Part shown: positions 37,666 to 46,220 of the stretch, one piece after another
How positions within the stretch are numbered: position 1 is the stretch's first letter
Layout: each line of letters opens with the position of its first letter
From: Nevskia soli DSM 19509
Lineage (GTDB): Bacteria > Pseudomonadota > Gammaproteobacteria > Nevskiales > Nevskiaceae
Reading direction: 5' to 3'
Length of the DNA stretch: 64,000 nt
NCBI RefSeq assembly: GCF_000711955.1
Contig: NZ_JONR01000006.1
Span: 1-64,000 of the forward strand
Program-made: the position numbers and the translations under genes
The notes under the pieces: generated by a model
Seen by the model: only the letters and a program-made list of their open reading frames with translations
Databases searched by the model: none
What the model was told of the DNA's origin: nothing

Positions 37666-39036
37666 TCAGCGGCTATACCCCTGGATGGTGTCGGGCTGCC
37701 CGAACTTGCCGGTCTCCATGAACATGGTGTGTGCGAAGCTGGGGTTGTACTGCTCCAGAGAGGTGCCCGGAAGCTCCGGCAGCGGGGCATCCTTGACCAT
37801 CGGACGAACCAGATGCGGCGTGACCACCATGATCAATTCGCGATCGTTGCGGCTGACGCTGGTGTTGCGGAAGAAGGCGCCGATGACCGGCACGTCGCCG
37901 ATCCAGGGAACCTTGCTGACGCTGTTCTTCAGCGTATTGCTGACCAGGCCGCTGATGACGAAGGTCTCGCCGTCGCCCAGTTCAACCATGGTATCGGTAC
38001 GCCGCACATTCAGGCCGGGGACGGTGATGCCGTTGATGCTGATGCCGTTGGTGTAGTCCAGTTCGCTGACTTCAGGCGCGACTTTCAGGGCGATGCGGTT
38101 GCGCGCCAGCACGGTCGGCGTCAGGTTCAGCCGAATGCCGAATTCCTTGAAGATGATGGTGATGGAGTTGCCGCCGGTGCCACCGCCGTTCTGCACGGTA
38201 GGGAACGGAAATTCGCCGCCGGCCAGGAAACTGGCTGTCTGCCCGCTCATTGCGGTCAGGCTGGGCTCGGCCAACGTGCGCGCCAGGCCTTTGCTCTCCA
38301 GAACGCTGATGGCGCCGAGATACTGGTTGCTGGCATAGACGAAGTTGAATGCGCTGGCGATGGGCAGAAAGCCAGTCCCACTGACGATCTGGTTTCCCGA
38401 GGTTGAGGAGTTACCACTGGCGGCCGATCCAATGCTGCTCAGGCCGCCAGGTGTGAATGCGCCCATGACTCCGGTCGAATTGGCATGCGCGAAGTTGATG
38501 CCGAACTCCTGCAGCGCGGTGCGGCTGATATCGACAATCTTGACCTGGCTCAACACCTGGGTGTCCACCGCCACCGTAGTGTGATCCGCCACCACCTGCG
38601 CAGTTCCCTTGCCGTCACCGGAAGTAGTGGTGCCGACTCCTGCCGCCAGCACCGCATCGCGATGCGCCAGCAGATCCGCGGTGCTGCCGCTGATGCTGCG
38701 GCTGGAAACCTGCACCTTATAGGTGAGCGGCTGCGCCTTGGCATCGCGACTCCAGATGATCAGGCTGGTGACGCCATTGACCTTGCCGTTGAGCAACAGC
38801 TCGCGGCTGTTGATGACGCTGACATCGGCGATTTCCGGATTGGCCACGGCCACACGCCGGATCGGCTGCTTTTGACGCAGCAGCTGCTGCGTCCCCACAT
38901 CGATCACCACGGTGTTCTCAACCGTCTGGGCCGCCGGAGTCTGGGCCGAAGCCATTCCCGGGGTGCCACAAATCGTTACCGTCAGGGCCAGGAGCCCTGC
39001 CTTGAAGACGTATCCGACGCTTTGCGGCAATCGCAT
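37666..39036 (-). CDS. rcpA: Tad pilus outer-membrane secretin RcpA (CpaC)
   Basis: A 456-residue secretin. A signal peptide covers residues 1-32 (ending GMASAQ). A pilus-assembly N domain follows (IRRVAVANPEIADVSVINSR, with LLLNGKVNGVTSLIIW), then a C-terminal secretin domain (LTAMSGQTASFLAGGEFPF to VVTPHLVRPM). The protein forms the outer-membrane channel for the Flp pilus. The frame is open to 39117, but ATG 39036 with AAGGG upstream gives the normal signal peptide. Confidence 0.93.
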   Translation of the reverse strand: MRLPQSVGYVFKAGLLALTVTICGTPGMASAQTPAAQTVENTVVIDVGTQQLLRQKQPIRRVAVANPEIADVSVINSRELLLNGKVNGVTSLIIWSRDAKAQPLTYKVQVSSRSISGSTADLLAHRDAVLAAGVGTTTSGDGKGTAQVVADHTTVAVDTQVLSQVKIVDISRTALQEFGINFAHANSTGVMGAFTPGGLSSIGSAASGNSSTSGNQIVSGTGFLPIASAFNFVYASNQYLGAISVLESKGLARTLAEPSLTAMSGQTASFLAGGEFPFPTVQNGGGTGGNSITIIFKEFGIRLNLTPTVLARNRIALKVAPEVSELDYTNGISINGITVPGLNVRRTDTMVELGDGETFVISGLVSNTLKNSVSKVPWIGDVPVIGAFFRNTSVSRNDRELIMVVTPHLVRPMVKDAPLPELPGTSLEQYNPSFAHTMFMETGKFGQPDTIQGYSR

Positions 39037-39113
39037 TATCGTTTCCCTTTGCTGCGTCTGTTTCCGGGCTTCGCCTACCGACACACCGCACTCCCCGACA
39101 TAGGCTTTGGCTT

Positions 39114-40106
39114 TCATGGGTACACCGTCGAGGCTTTCGAGCCGTGATAGATCACGATGCCCTGCGGAGCGCCCTTGGCGGGATGCGGCGGCTTGAGCCG
39201 CGCCAATTCGGCCGAGGTATAGGGTTGGTCCGGCAGCGGCTGGTCAATACCCGGTTTGACCGCGGCCACCGCGGCAGGCGCCGCTTGCGGCAGGCTGCCC
39301 CCGGAAACCGGCGTCGGTGCCGCGGCGGTGGTATCGGGTTGCGGCCCCGCCGGCGCTTGCGCGGCGGCGGCCTGGGTCTGCTCCGTAACCTGGCCGTGCA
39401 AGGCCAGGCGCACTTCGCCCATGCTCGCACCCAGCATGACGCGCGTCACTTCCTGGTCCGGCACGGCCACTACCACCGTACGCTCGCGGCGCTGCTGTTG
39501 TTGCTGTTGCTGCTGCTGGCTCTTGGTGTCCGCGCCCGCCGGGGGCGTCACGATATGGTCGTCGGAAGCCAGCACCAGGGCATCCTTGAGCAGGATGCGC
39601 GCCTGCGCCGGGTCGACCTTGTTGCTTTGATCGTTGCGCAGGTAGATCAGCACGTCGACGATATCGCCCGGCCGCACAAAACCACCGACGCCGATGACAT
39701 CGCTGAGTACCAGCGACACTGCCTTGGAGCCAGCCGGGACGATCTTCGCCAATTGATTGTTTTCTTTGAACAATCTTGGAGTGATTGGCGTGCCGGCGTC
39801 GATGTCGATCAGGGGTGTGCGCCCTGCCACGTCGTCGAGGTTGGCGTAATAATCCTTGGGTGCCACGTCCGCGCTCACCACCTTCAGCGAGCCCCGATCG
39901 ATCGGCAACCCGGCCAGCAGGGGCTGCGTGGCAACCACGACCTGGATTTGGGGGTTGACGGCCCCCTGCACCTGGGCCTGGACCTGCTGGGTCGCCTTGT
40001 TGGCGCTATCCGCATACTCGTGGCTCATGCGGTAACCGACGATAGCCAGGATGACCGCCAATACGACAAAGACGGCCGCTATGATTTTAATCAGATTACT
40101 GCTCAT
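39114..40106 (-). CDS. cpaB: Flp pilus assembly protein CpaB (RcpC)
   Basis: A 330-residue CpaB/RcpC protein with one N-terminal transmembrane helix (residues 6-25) and a SAF domain (about 45-110, VVATQPLLAGLPIDRGSLKVV). It associates with the secretin in the periplasm. The segment GDIVDVLIYLRN is typical. A run of nine glutamines (39492-39518) and a Pro/Ala-rich C-terminal region are unusual. It has its own candidate promoter upstream at 40160-40188. Confidence 0.9.
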   Translation of the reverse strand: MSSNLIKIIAAVFVVLAVILAIVGYRMSHEYADSANKATQQVQAQVQGAVNPQIQVVVATQPLLAGLPIDRGSLKVVSADVAPKDYYANLDDVAGRTPLIDIDAGTPITPRLFKENNQLAKIVPAGSKAVSLVLSDVIGVGGFVRPGDIVDVLIYLRNDQSNKVDPAQARILLKDALVLASDDHIVTPPAGADTKSQQQQQQQQQRRERTVVVAVPDQEVTRVMLGASMGEVRLALHGQVTEQTQAAAAQAPAGPQPDTTAAAPTPVSGGSLPQAAPAAVAAVKPGIDQPLPDQPYTSAELARLKPPHPAKGAPQGIVIYHGSKASTVYP

Positions 40107-40145
40107 CCCCTAGCTTCTCCCTTACCCTTAAACCACAAGACCGCG

Positions 40146-40188
40146 TGTAATTAACTGTAATTACATCGATTTAAGCACACATGTTCAA
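40146..40188 (-). promoter_or_regulatory. Candidate promoter and TGTAATTA repeats before cpaB
   Basis: On the minus strand TTGAAC (complement of 40183-40188) is followed after exactly 17 nt by TGTAAT (complement of 40160-40165), a good sigma-70 match. The -10 lies in a palindrome TGTAATTACA (40156-40165), and a direct copy TGTAATTA is at 40146-40153, suggesting a regulator site. It would allow cpaB and later genes to be expressed apart from flp. Confidence 0.55.
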
Positions 40189-40206
40189 CTGAAGCCACGC
40201 AATTAC

Positions 40207-40686
40207 TTACGTATATGCCACAGCGCAGGCGAGCAGGGCCGGCGGCATGTAGGGAAAACTCGGCAGGCCGGGCAAGTTGAGCGCCGCAAAAAGACCTGCA
40301 GTGGTGAAATTGACCTGCACCGCGAAAGTCCCTGCGGGAACGACGCATCCCGGGGCGGCGCTCGGAATGCTGAGACGCCCCTTCTGCGCCGGCGGCAACC
40401 AGCCCAGAGCGTTATTGACTGCCAGTGTGGCATTGGCCAACTTCGCCGCGGTGGTTGCCCCCGCCGGGTCGGTTCCGGTGGTGATCGGAATCGTCGCCAC
40501 AGCGGCTTGCGCACCCTGCTGCGCGGCGAAATTGAGCGATTGCTGCAGGACGTAAATATAGGAATAAACGATGCCGCCATAAACGATGGCGAGCATGATC
40601 GGAAACACCAAAGCGAATTCGACAGCGGCCGCACCGCTTTGCCCGGAAAACGGGCGAGTCAAACGTAACCCCGAAAACCTGTTCAT
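40207..40686 (-). CDS. tadE: TadE-like minor pilin
   Basis: A 159-residue TadE/TadG-type pseudopilin. The prepilin-like N-terminus SGQSGAAAVEFALVFPIML, with Gly before AAAVEF and a hydrophobic helix after it, is a typical TadV cleavage site. The C-terminal periplasmic part contains one cysteine (PGCVVPAGTF). Its start overlaps the tadV stop by 4 nt. It is the only minor pilin gene in the locus; tadF and tadG are not seen. Confidence 0.85.
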   Translation of the reverse strand: MNRFSGLRLTRPFSGQSGAAAVEFALVFPIMLAIVYGGIVYSYIYVLQQSLNFAAQQGAQAAVATIPITTGTDPAGATTAAKLANATLAVNNALGWLPPAQKGRLSIPSAAPGCVVPAGTFAVQVNFTTAGLFAALNLPGLPSFPYMPPALLACAVAYT

Positions 40687-41147
40687 AAGCCCCAGCCCGG
40701 CAATAGGTAACTACCTGAGATCACCCAGAGGAATCCTACAACAAGCGCAACTGCTGCGGGAAGGCGTGAAGCGTGAACCGGGTCTGATTTGCGCAACGCG
40801 AACAGCGCTGCGATCAGTCCCAAGGCAAACGCCCCGACCACAAATGCCTTGAAAGCGCCTCCAGCTCCCAGCAAGAAACCCAGCAGCCCCGACAGCTTGA
40901 CGTCTCCTGCCCCTACCTTGCCGAGCATGTACCCCGGCAGATAAGGCAGGGCGCCGATACCGAACCCGATCAGACTTTGTTCGATACCGACGCCCAGCAA
41001 ACCATGCCGAACCACTGGAAACACCATGATCGCCGGCACAGCCACCAACACCAGGAGCGTATTGGGAACGCGCCGTTGCCTCAAATCAAAAGCGGCAACG
41101 GCGAGTGCCCAGACCGCGAGCAGACCTGCGATCCAAGGCTCTATCAA
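40683..41147 (-). CDS. tadV: Prepilin peptidase TadV (CpaA)
   Basis: A 154-residue A24-family aspartic prepilin peptidase without the methylase domain. The two catalytic aspartates are Asp21 (AAFDLRQRRVPN) and Asp82 in the GxGD motif (VGAGDVKLSG). Four or more transmembrane helices are predicted. It would process the Flp and TadE prepilins. It lies 29 bp after flp. Confidence 0.93.
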   Translation of the reverse strand: MIEPWIAGLLAVWALAVAAFDLRQRRVPNTLLVLVAVPAIMVFPVVRHGLLGVGIEQSLIGFGIGALPYLPGYMLGKVGAGDVKLSGLLGFLLGAGGAFKAFVVGAFALGLIAALFALRKSDPVHASRLPAAVALVVGFLWVISGSYLLPGWGL

Positions 41148-41176
41148 GATGGATCGCTTGGCCTGTTACGGGGGTA

Positions 41177-41338
41177 TTAGACGTCCGCGCCGACGGAGGT
41201 GAACAGGGCGCTCAGATCGCTGCCGAGCAGCTTGGCGCCGACGACCATGATCAGTGCAACGAAGACGATAATGAGGGCATACTCGGTGGCAGAAACACCC
41301 TCTTCCTTACGCAGAAACGAAACCATTTTGTTCAGCAT
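41177..41338 (-). CDS. flp: Flp-type major pilin
   Basis: A 53-residue Flp/Fap pilin. The N-terminus MLNKMVSFLRKEEG is the leader, followed by the G/XXXXEY cleavage motif G-VSATEY and the hydrophobic helix ALIIVFVALIMVVGAKLLG. AGGAG lies about 8 nt upstream of the ATG. It is the first gene of the Tad locus. Only one flp gene is present. The upstream 5' region has a TTGACA promoter candidate and a 7-bp hairpin (41363-41381). Confidence 0.92.
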   Translation of the reverse strand: MLNKMVSFLRKEEGVSATEYALIIVFVALIMVVGAKLLGSDLSALFTSVGADV

Positions 41339-41386
41339 GACAAGCACTCCTGATTAGTGAAAACGAGTCCGCACGACTCGTGAATT

Positions 41387-41415
41387 AAAGTATGTCACCC
41401 CAGGGTGGGTGTCAA
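41387..41415 (-). promoter_or_regulatory. Candidate promoter of flp
   Basis: On the minus strand a perfect TTGACA (complement of 41410-41415) is followed after 17 nt by TACTTT (complement of 41387-41392), a moderate -10. Between it and the flp start lies the ACGAGTC/GACTCGT hairpin at 41363-41369/41375-41381, which may stabilise the message. Confidence 0.5.
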
Positions 41416-41487
41416 AGTGACTCGCAGGTGCCATTTGTACCGCTCGTCGGTTTATGCAACCTGATTCACCATTACCGGAAATGCAGC

Positions 41488-42315
41488 ATGTCCACCTACG
41501 TGATCGGCGACCTGCAAGGTTGCTACGACCCTCTGCGCCGCCTTCTCGATCTCTTGCATTTCAACCCCGCGGAGGATCGCCTGTGGTTCGCCGGCGATCT
41601 GGTCAACCGGGGCCCCCAATCGCTGTTGACCCTGCGCTACGTCCGCGGACTCGGATCCGCCGCACTGACGGTTCTCGGCAATCACGATCTGCACCTGCTG
41701 GCGGTAGCCAATGGCGGCCGCAAAGGCAAACGCGACACGCTCGAAGAGGTGCTGACAGCGCCGGATCGCGACGAGCTGCTCGATTGGCTGCGCCGGCAGC
41801 CCTTGCTGCAGGAAAGCGGGGATGGAAACACGGCATTGCTGCACGCCGGACTTCCCCCGCAATGGGATCTGGCCACGGCGCGTGCCTGCGCGCGCGAAGT
41901 CGAAGCCGTGCTGCGCAGCGACGATTATCTCGAACTTCTCAAGCACATGTATGGCGACGAGCCGCTCACGTGGGACGCGAGCCTGAGCGGGATCCGGCGC
42001 CTGCGGTTCATCGTCAACTGCTACACCCGGCTCCGTTACTGCGATCGGGAGGGTCGTGCCGATTTCGGCCCCAAGGGCGCTCCAGGAACCCAGGGCGAGG
42101 GCCTGTTACCGTGGTTCGCGATACCGCAACGCCGCAGCCGCGGCACCACGCTGCTGTTCGGCCACTGGTCGACGCTGGGGCGCATATATTGGCCTGACGA
42201 CGATGTCTATGGCCTGGATACCGGCGCAGTCTGGGGAGGAAAGCTCACTGCGCTGCGTCTGGAGGATCGCTCACTGTCCGCCGTCGAGTCTCCCCGTTAC
42301 AGCGATATCGAGTGA
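41488..42315 (+). CDS. apaH: Symmetrical bis(5'-nucleosyl)-tetraphosphatase
   Basis: A 275-residue metallophosphoesterase that hydrolyses Ap4A to ADP and removes Np4 caps from RNA. The metal-binding motifs YVIGDLQGCYDPL, FAGDLVNRGPQSL and LGNHDLHLLA are present, and GHWSTLG and GLDTGAVWGG lie near the end. ATG 41488 is the family start. It is divergent from flp. Its last 45 bp overlap, on the other strand, the end of a GT87 gene. The usual neighbour apaG is absent. Confidence 0.96.
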   Translation: MSTYVIGDLQGCYDPLRRLLDLLHFNPAEDRLWFAGDLVNRGPQSLLTLRYVRGLGSAALTVLGNHDLHLLAVANGGRKGKRDTLEEVLTAPDRDELLDWLRRQPLLQESGDGNTALLHAGLPPQWDLATARACAREVEAVLRSDDYLELLKHMYGDEPLTWDASLSGIRRLRFIVNCYTRLRYCDREGRADFGPKGAPGTQGEGLLPWFAIPQRRSRGTTLLFGHWSTLGRIYWPDDDVYGLDTGAVWGGKLTALRLEDRSLSAVESPRYSDIE

Positions 42316-43569
42316 GCCGGAAGGGGCAGATGCGCCTGTTTCCGCGTGCACCCTGCGTAGCAACATGAGCAGGAAGGCCAGCATGATGAAGGGAGCAAAC
42401 TGCAGCCCCAGGATCGAATGAATCGGCACCAGCAGGATCGGTAGCAGCCAGAGCAGCACCAGGGTTTCGCGCTCCCATGCACGCCAGCCATGACGGGCCG
42501 CGTAGCCGCAAAACCAGGCCAGCGCCAGCGCCAGCCAGGCCAGATCGTAGTCCACGATATAAGGGCTGATGAGCAGCGAGCCCACAACCAGCACTGCCGC
42601 GCGCAGCGAAAATTCTCCGCATTTCCGCCAGGTCCAGACAACCGAAGCCGCCACCGCCAATGCTGCCAATCCATGCAGTGCAAGGGCCGGAGCGTACGGC
42701 ACTCCCAGCAACCGCAGGAAAGAGAAGATGGTAGGCGTTACCGTCAACAGATCCGTAGCCTGCGCAGCCCAGGCCGAGAACACAGGCAAGCCATGTAGGA
42801 AAGCCCGTAGCGAGTCGATGCCCAAGACAGCCGTGCTCAGGCCCAGGAAAACGATCGCCGTGACGGTTGCCGCGCCCAAGGCGCGCCATTCGCGACCGCA
42901 AATCAGGGCAATCGGCAACAACACGCCGAGCTGGGGCTTGATGGTCAGCAAGCCCACGAACATCCCTGCCCACAGCGGACGCCGCTGCTGCAGGAGCAGT
43001 AATGCGGCGCCCATGAGGGCAACCGTCAGCAATCCGTTCTGTCCCTTGAACAGATTCACCGCCACCGCGGGAAATCCCAGCAAGAGCAGCCAACTGCCCG
43101 GCGTGACAAGGCGTTGCGTCAGCAATATTCCATGAACCGCGGTGAGATAGCCGAGCAAGGTCACGGCCATGAACAGCAGATAGGACGGCAACAGAGACAG
43201 CAGCGCCAGCGGCAACACCAGCAGATAAAAAGTCGGAGGGTAAATCCATCGGCATACCCCCTTGTATCCAGGCAAAGCCGTGCGCTCTGCTTCCACGATG
43301 GATTCCAGTTCATAGGCCTTCGCTGCGTCTCCCGTCAGCGCTATATGCGAAGCTCCCCAGAAGGCTAGGAAATCAGGGCGCAGCGAATGCCCCGTGGAAT
43401 CGGTGCCATGAGGGTAATGCACCACCGCGAACACACCGAGCATCAGGTAGATCGCCAGGAAAGCTGCGGCATACAGGCTCAGCCGCGCCGGCCGCAGCCA
43501 ATGACTTTGCCCGGCCCATCCGCTACCCTGCTGATCGTTGTTTTTCAGTTTGGTGGCCATGGGTCCCAT
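42271..43569 (-). CDS. DUF2029/GT87 family membrane glycosyltransferase (copy 1)
   Basis: A 432-residue polytopic protein of the DUF2029/GT87 group. The family uses polyprenyl-phosphate sugars, chiefly polyprenyl-phosphomannose, in characterised actinobacterial members. About ten transmembrane helices are predicted. Shared motifs are RPDFLAFWGASHIAL (with the likely catalytic Asp), WIYPPTFYLLVLPLALL, KGQNGLLTVAL and GLLTIKPQLG. An HWLRPARLSLY segment near residue 25 is also found in copies 3 and 4. ATG 43569 or 43560 may be the start. The C-terminus overlaps apaH by 45 bp. Its acceptor is unknown. Confidence 0.83.
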   Translation of the reverse strand: MGPMATKLKNNDQQGSGWAGQSHWLRPARLSLYAAAFLAIYLMLGVFAVVHYPHGTDSTGHSLRPDFLAFWGASHIALTGDAAKAYELESIVEAERTALPGYKGVCRWIYPPTFYLLVLPLALLSLLPSYLLFMAVTLLGYLTAVHGILLTQRLVTPGSWLLLLGFPAVAVNLFKGQNGLLTVALMGAALLLLQQRRPLWAGMFVGLLTIKPQLGVLLPIALICGREWRALGAATVTAIVFLGLSTAVLGIDSLRAFLHGLPVFSAWAAQATDLLTVTPTIFSFLRLLGVPYAPALALHGLAALAVAASVVWTWRKCGEFSLRAAVLVVGSLLISPYIVDYDLAWLALALAWFCGYAARHGWRAWERETLVLLWLLPILLVPIHSILGLQFAPFIMLAFLLMLLRRVHAETGASAPSGSLDIAVTGRLDGGQ

Positions 43570-43743
43570 CACGTTTCAATCCAAGCGAAACCGGCAACGA
43601 TGATCCGAAGCAAAATCATTGCTTCATTCCCGAATGACATCGACGCTCACGCAGGCACTCCGCAGCCAATAGTTACTGCCAGACTAGCACGCCTCCACTT
43701 GAACACAGTCCACACAAAACCATAACGCGGACCGGAACCCGGC

Positions 43744-44913
43744 ATGGCCCCGCAAACACGCCCTCTGATCATCTTGTCCGGTATCGTCCTTGCGCTGTCC
43801 GCCGCAATGTCGGGGGCATATCTCTATTTTCTGGCCCACGCTGGCAATACCTTCAACGACTTCTTCGTATTCTGGGCAGCGGCCCGACAACTGCAGCAAG
43901 GCACCTTACCGGATGTATACAACGCCTTCGGCTTCCAGACCTTCATGCAGAGCCTGACCCCGGAGACATTGACACCCCACCCGTTCGTCTATCCTCCCTA
44001 TACGGCACTGCTGTTTTGGCCATTCGCGGTGTTGCCGTTTCATACCGGCCTGCTTGTCTGGAACGGGCTTTCACTTTTGCTTTACCTGCTCGCGGTGCGG
44101 CATGCGTTACGGCCGCAAACAGCCTTCGCCTGGGCCGTGCTGATCGCCCCCGCAACCATGGTCAATCTGACCTTCGGCCAGACCGGCCTGCTGACCAGCG
44201 CCCTGACCATTTTCGGATTCAGCCTGCTGAACCGGCGTCCTGCAATTGCAGGCTGTGCATTGGGCCTGCTGGCGATCAAACCACAACTTGCGTTTCTACC
44301 GCTGCTCGTACTCCTCACTACGCGCAACCGCAAGGCCGTTACCATCGCTGCCATTACCGTATCGCTCATGACAGCCGCAAGCCTCGCCGTCTTCGGAACG
44401 GAGGCCTGGTCGGCATGGCTGCTGTCGCTGGACAGGTTCTCCGGCAACCTCCCCGACTCAAGCAGTCATCACCAGAATGGCGTGACCATTTATTTTGCAC
44501 TGATCACCCTGGGGACAAACCGGCATGTAGCCATGGCTGGACAGGTTGCCGTCCTTGCAGCGGTGCTGTGGGCCGTGACTCGCGCGCTGCGAAAGACTCC
44601 CAATGATCCCGCTGCTACGATGGCCGCATTGATCAGCCCTTTATTGGCCACACCCTACGCCCTGATTTACGACCTACCCGTACTCAGCGTCGTGTGTCTC
44701 ATGCTCATTCGCGAAAGGCCGGGCGCTGGATTCAGCAACTGCCAACTGCTGGCCATGACAGCCGCGTGGTGTCTTCCATTGGTCGTGTTCGTAGCCCGCA
44801 CCCAGGCCGGAATTGTCGCCCCCGCGGTAATGGCCACCCTGTTCGTTCTTGTCTTGAATACCCTTCGCACGAATTCAAAACCAAGGCTCGAAGAGAATCC
44901 GAAGAATATTTAA
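43744..44913 (+). CDS. DUF2029/GT87 family membrane glycosyltransferase (copy 2)
   Basis: A 389-residue protein and the most divergent of the four copies. It keeps NDFFVFWAAARQL (Asp in the first periplasmic loop), VYPPYTALLFWPFAVLP, FGQTGLLTSAL and GLLAIKPQLAFLPL, but GQTG replaces GQNG and the HWL N-terminal segment is missing. About ten transmembrane helices are predicted. It is the only copy on the plus strand and converges on copy 3 with a 4-bp overlap. The surrounding DNA is slightly more AT-rich than the window average, which may indicate acquisition. Confidence 0.82.
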   Translation: MAPQTRPLIILSGIVLALSAAMSGAYLYFLAHAGNTFNDFFVFWAAARQLQQGTLPDVYNAFGFQTFMQSLTPETLTPHPFVYPPYTALLFWPFAVLPFHTGLLVWNGLSLLLYLLAVRHALRPQTAFAWAVLIAPATMVNLTFGQTGLLTSALTIFGFSLLNRRPAIAGCALGLLAIKPQLAFLPLLVLLTTRNRKAVTIAAITVSLMTAASLAVFGTEAWSAWLLSLDRFSGNLPDSSSHHQNGVTIYFALITLGTNRHVAMAGQVAVLAAVLWAVTRALRKTPNDPAATMAALISPLLATPYALIYDLPVLSVVCLMLIRERPGAGFSNCQLLAMTAAWCLPLVVFVARTQAGIVAPAVMATLFVLVLNTLRTNSKPRLEENPKNI

Positions 44914-46106
44914 TCCCCAGCCGCTACCTGGGTCGGGGGCACGCATGCCGCATGGGCGAAGACCCTGCGCAGAATCGTCAAAAACAGGCCCAGCAAAAGA
45001 AATGCAGCCAGCTGCACATGGCAAAGCCTGTAAACCGCAACCAGACACATCGGCAACAACCAGGCTGCCACGAGCATTTCCCGCTCTCCACGCAACCAGC
45101 CGTATCGCAAGCCATGTACAGCCATCCAAGTGATCGGCAAAGCCAGCCATACCAGATCGTAGTCCAGCAAATAGGGACTGGCCAGCAGGGAGCCGGTCAC
45201 CAGCGCTGCCGAGCGCAACCCCTGATCGGGGCACCGCAACCATATCCAGCCCACAGCCACAGCAACACCGGCGGCCACCGTTCCGTGCACGGCATAGGCA
45301 ATCCAGGCCGGCGCGCCGAGCAGATGAGCAAGGGAAAAGAAGCTGGGGATCTTGATCATCAGATCAGGGTCCCCGACTGCCAGATCTGAAAACCTCTGCA
45401 TGCCTGCAAGAAAAGCACTCAGGGTGTCGGTGCCAAGTACTGCAACGCTAACTGCCAGCAACAACAGCGAAGTCAAAGTCGCATAACACAGGACCCGCCA
45501 GTGGCGTCCGCAGATCAACGCTATCGGCAGCAACAAACCCAGATGTGGTTTGATGGTCAGCAATCCAATCAATACTCCCGCCCAAACAGGGCGCGAAGTC
45601 AGCAGCAGCAGGGCTCCTCCGATCAACGCGGCTGTCAAAAAGCCATTTTGGCCCTGTACGAAATTGATGAACCCACCTGGAAAGGCCAGCAACAACGCCA
45701 GACTGCCGGGTACGGCGATGATCTTGCGCACCACACCGATATAAGCCGCGAAAGTCGCCCCGAGGAATGCGAAATAAGACAGGAAGTACGGGAGTAGCGA
45801 CAGCGGAAGGATCAGCAGATAAAACGTCGGAGGATACAGCCAGGGATTCACCGAACGGATTCCCGGCATGACCGCCCGCTCTTCCCGCACGATCGAAGGC
45901 AGGTCATAGGCAGCAGCCGGATCTCCGGAAAGCGCCAGATGCGAAGCCGACCAGAAGGTGATGAAATCGTAACCCAGGGGTTTCCGGTAGTGGTCTATCC
46001 CATTGTGGGACATGGACACCCATATGACTGCACCGATCAGATACAGCGCGATGAATATGCGCGGGTAGGCGGCAAGTCGACCCTTGTTCAGCCAATGCTG
46101 CTGCAC
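44910..46106 (-). CDS. DUF2029/GT87 family membrane glycosyltransferase (copy 3)
   Basis: A 398-residue paralogue of copies 1 and 4. Motifs are GYDFITFWSASHLALSG, WLYPPTFYLLILPLSLLP, VQGQNGFLTAALIGGALLLL and GLLTIKPHLGLLLPIALI. GTG 46106 is preferred because GAGG lies 5 nt upstream and the protein then begins MQQHWLNKGRLAAY, parallel to copy 4; an ATG at 46166 adds 20 unrelated residues. The SLLASPYLLDYDLVWLAL region is shared with copies 1 and 4. The sugar and acceptor are unknown. Confidence 0.82.
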   Translation of the reverse strand: MQQHWLNKGRLAAYPRIFIALYLIGAVIWVSMSHNGIDHYRKPLGYDFITFWSASHLALSGDPAAAYDLPSIVREERAVMPGIRSVNPWLYPPTFYLLILPLSLLPYFLSYFAFLGATFAAYIGVVRKIIAVPGSLALLLAFPGGFINFVQGQNGFLTAALIGGALLLLTSRPVWAGVLIGLLTIKPHLGLLLPIALICGRHWRVLCYATLTSLLLLAVSVAVLGTDTLSAFLAGMQRFSDLAVGDPDLMIKIPSFFSLAHLLGAPAWIAYAVHGTVAAGVAVAVGWIWLRCPDQGLRSAALVTGSLLASPYLLDYDLVWLALPITWMAVHGLRYGWLRGEREMLVAAWLLPMCLVAVYRLCHVQLAAFLLLGLFLTILRRVFAHAACVPPTQVAAGD

Positions 46107-46220
46107 GGCAACCTCGCAGAGGAAATCACAGTCCTGGATGCCCGGCCGGATTTCACCGGCATGCAACTCGATGGCATATGCCCTGGGTGCGAGCCGACAA
46201 CAAGCATGAGGACGGACGGC

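Noticed and set aside
41384..41487. Upstream extension of apaH from an ATG at 41392
   Set aside because: The added 32 residues do not belong to the ApaH family, and ATG 41488 gives the standard MSTYVIGDLQG start.
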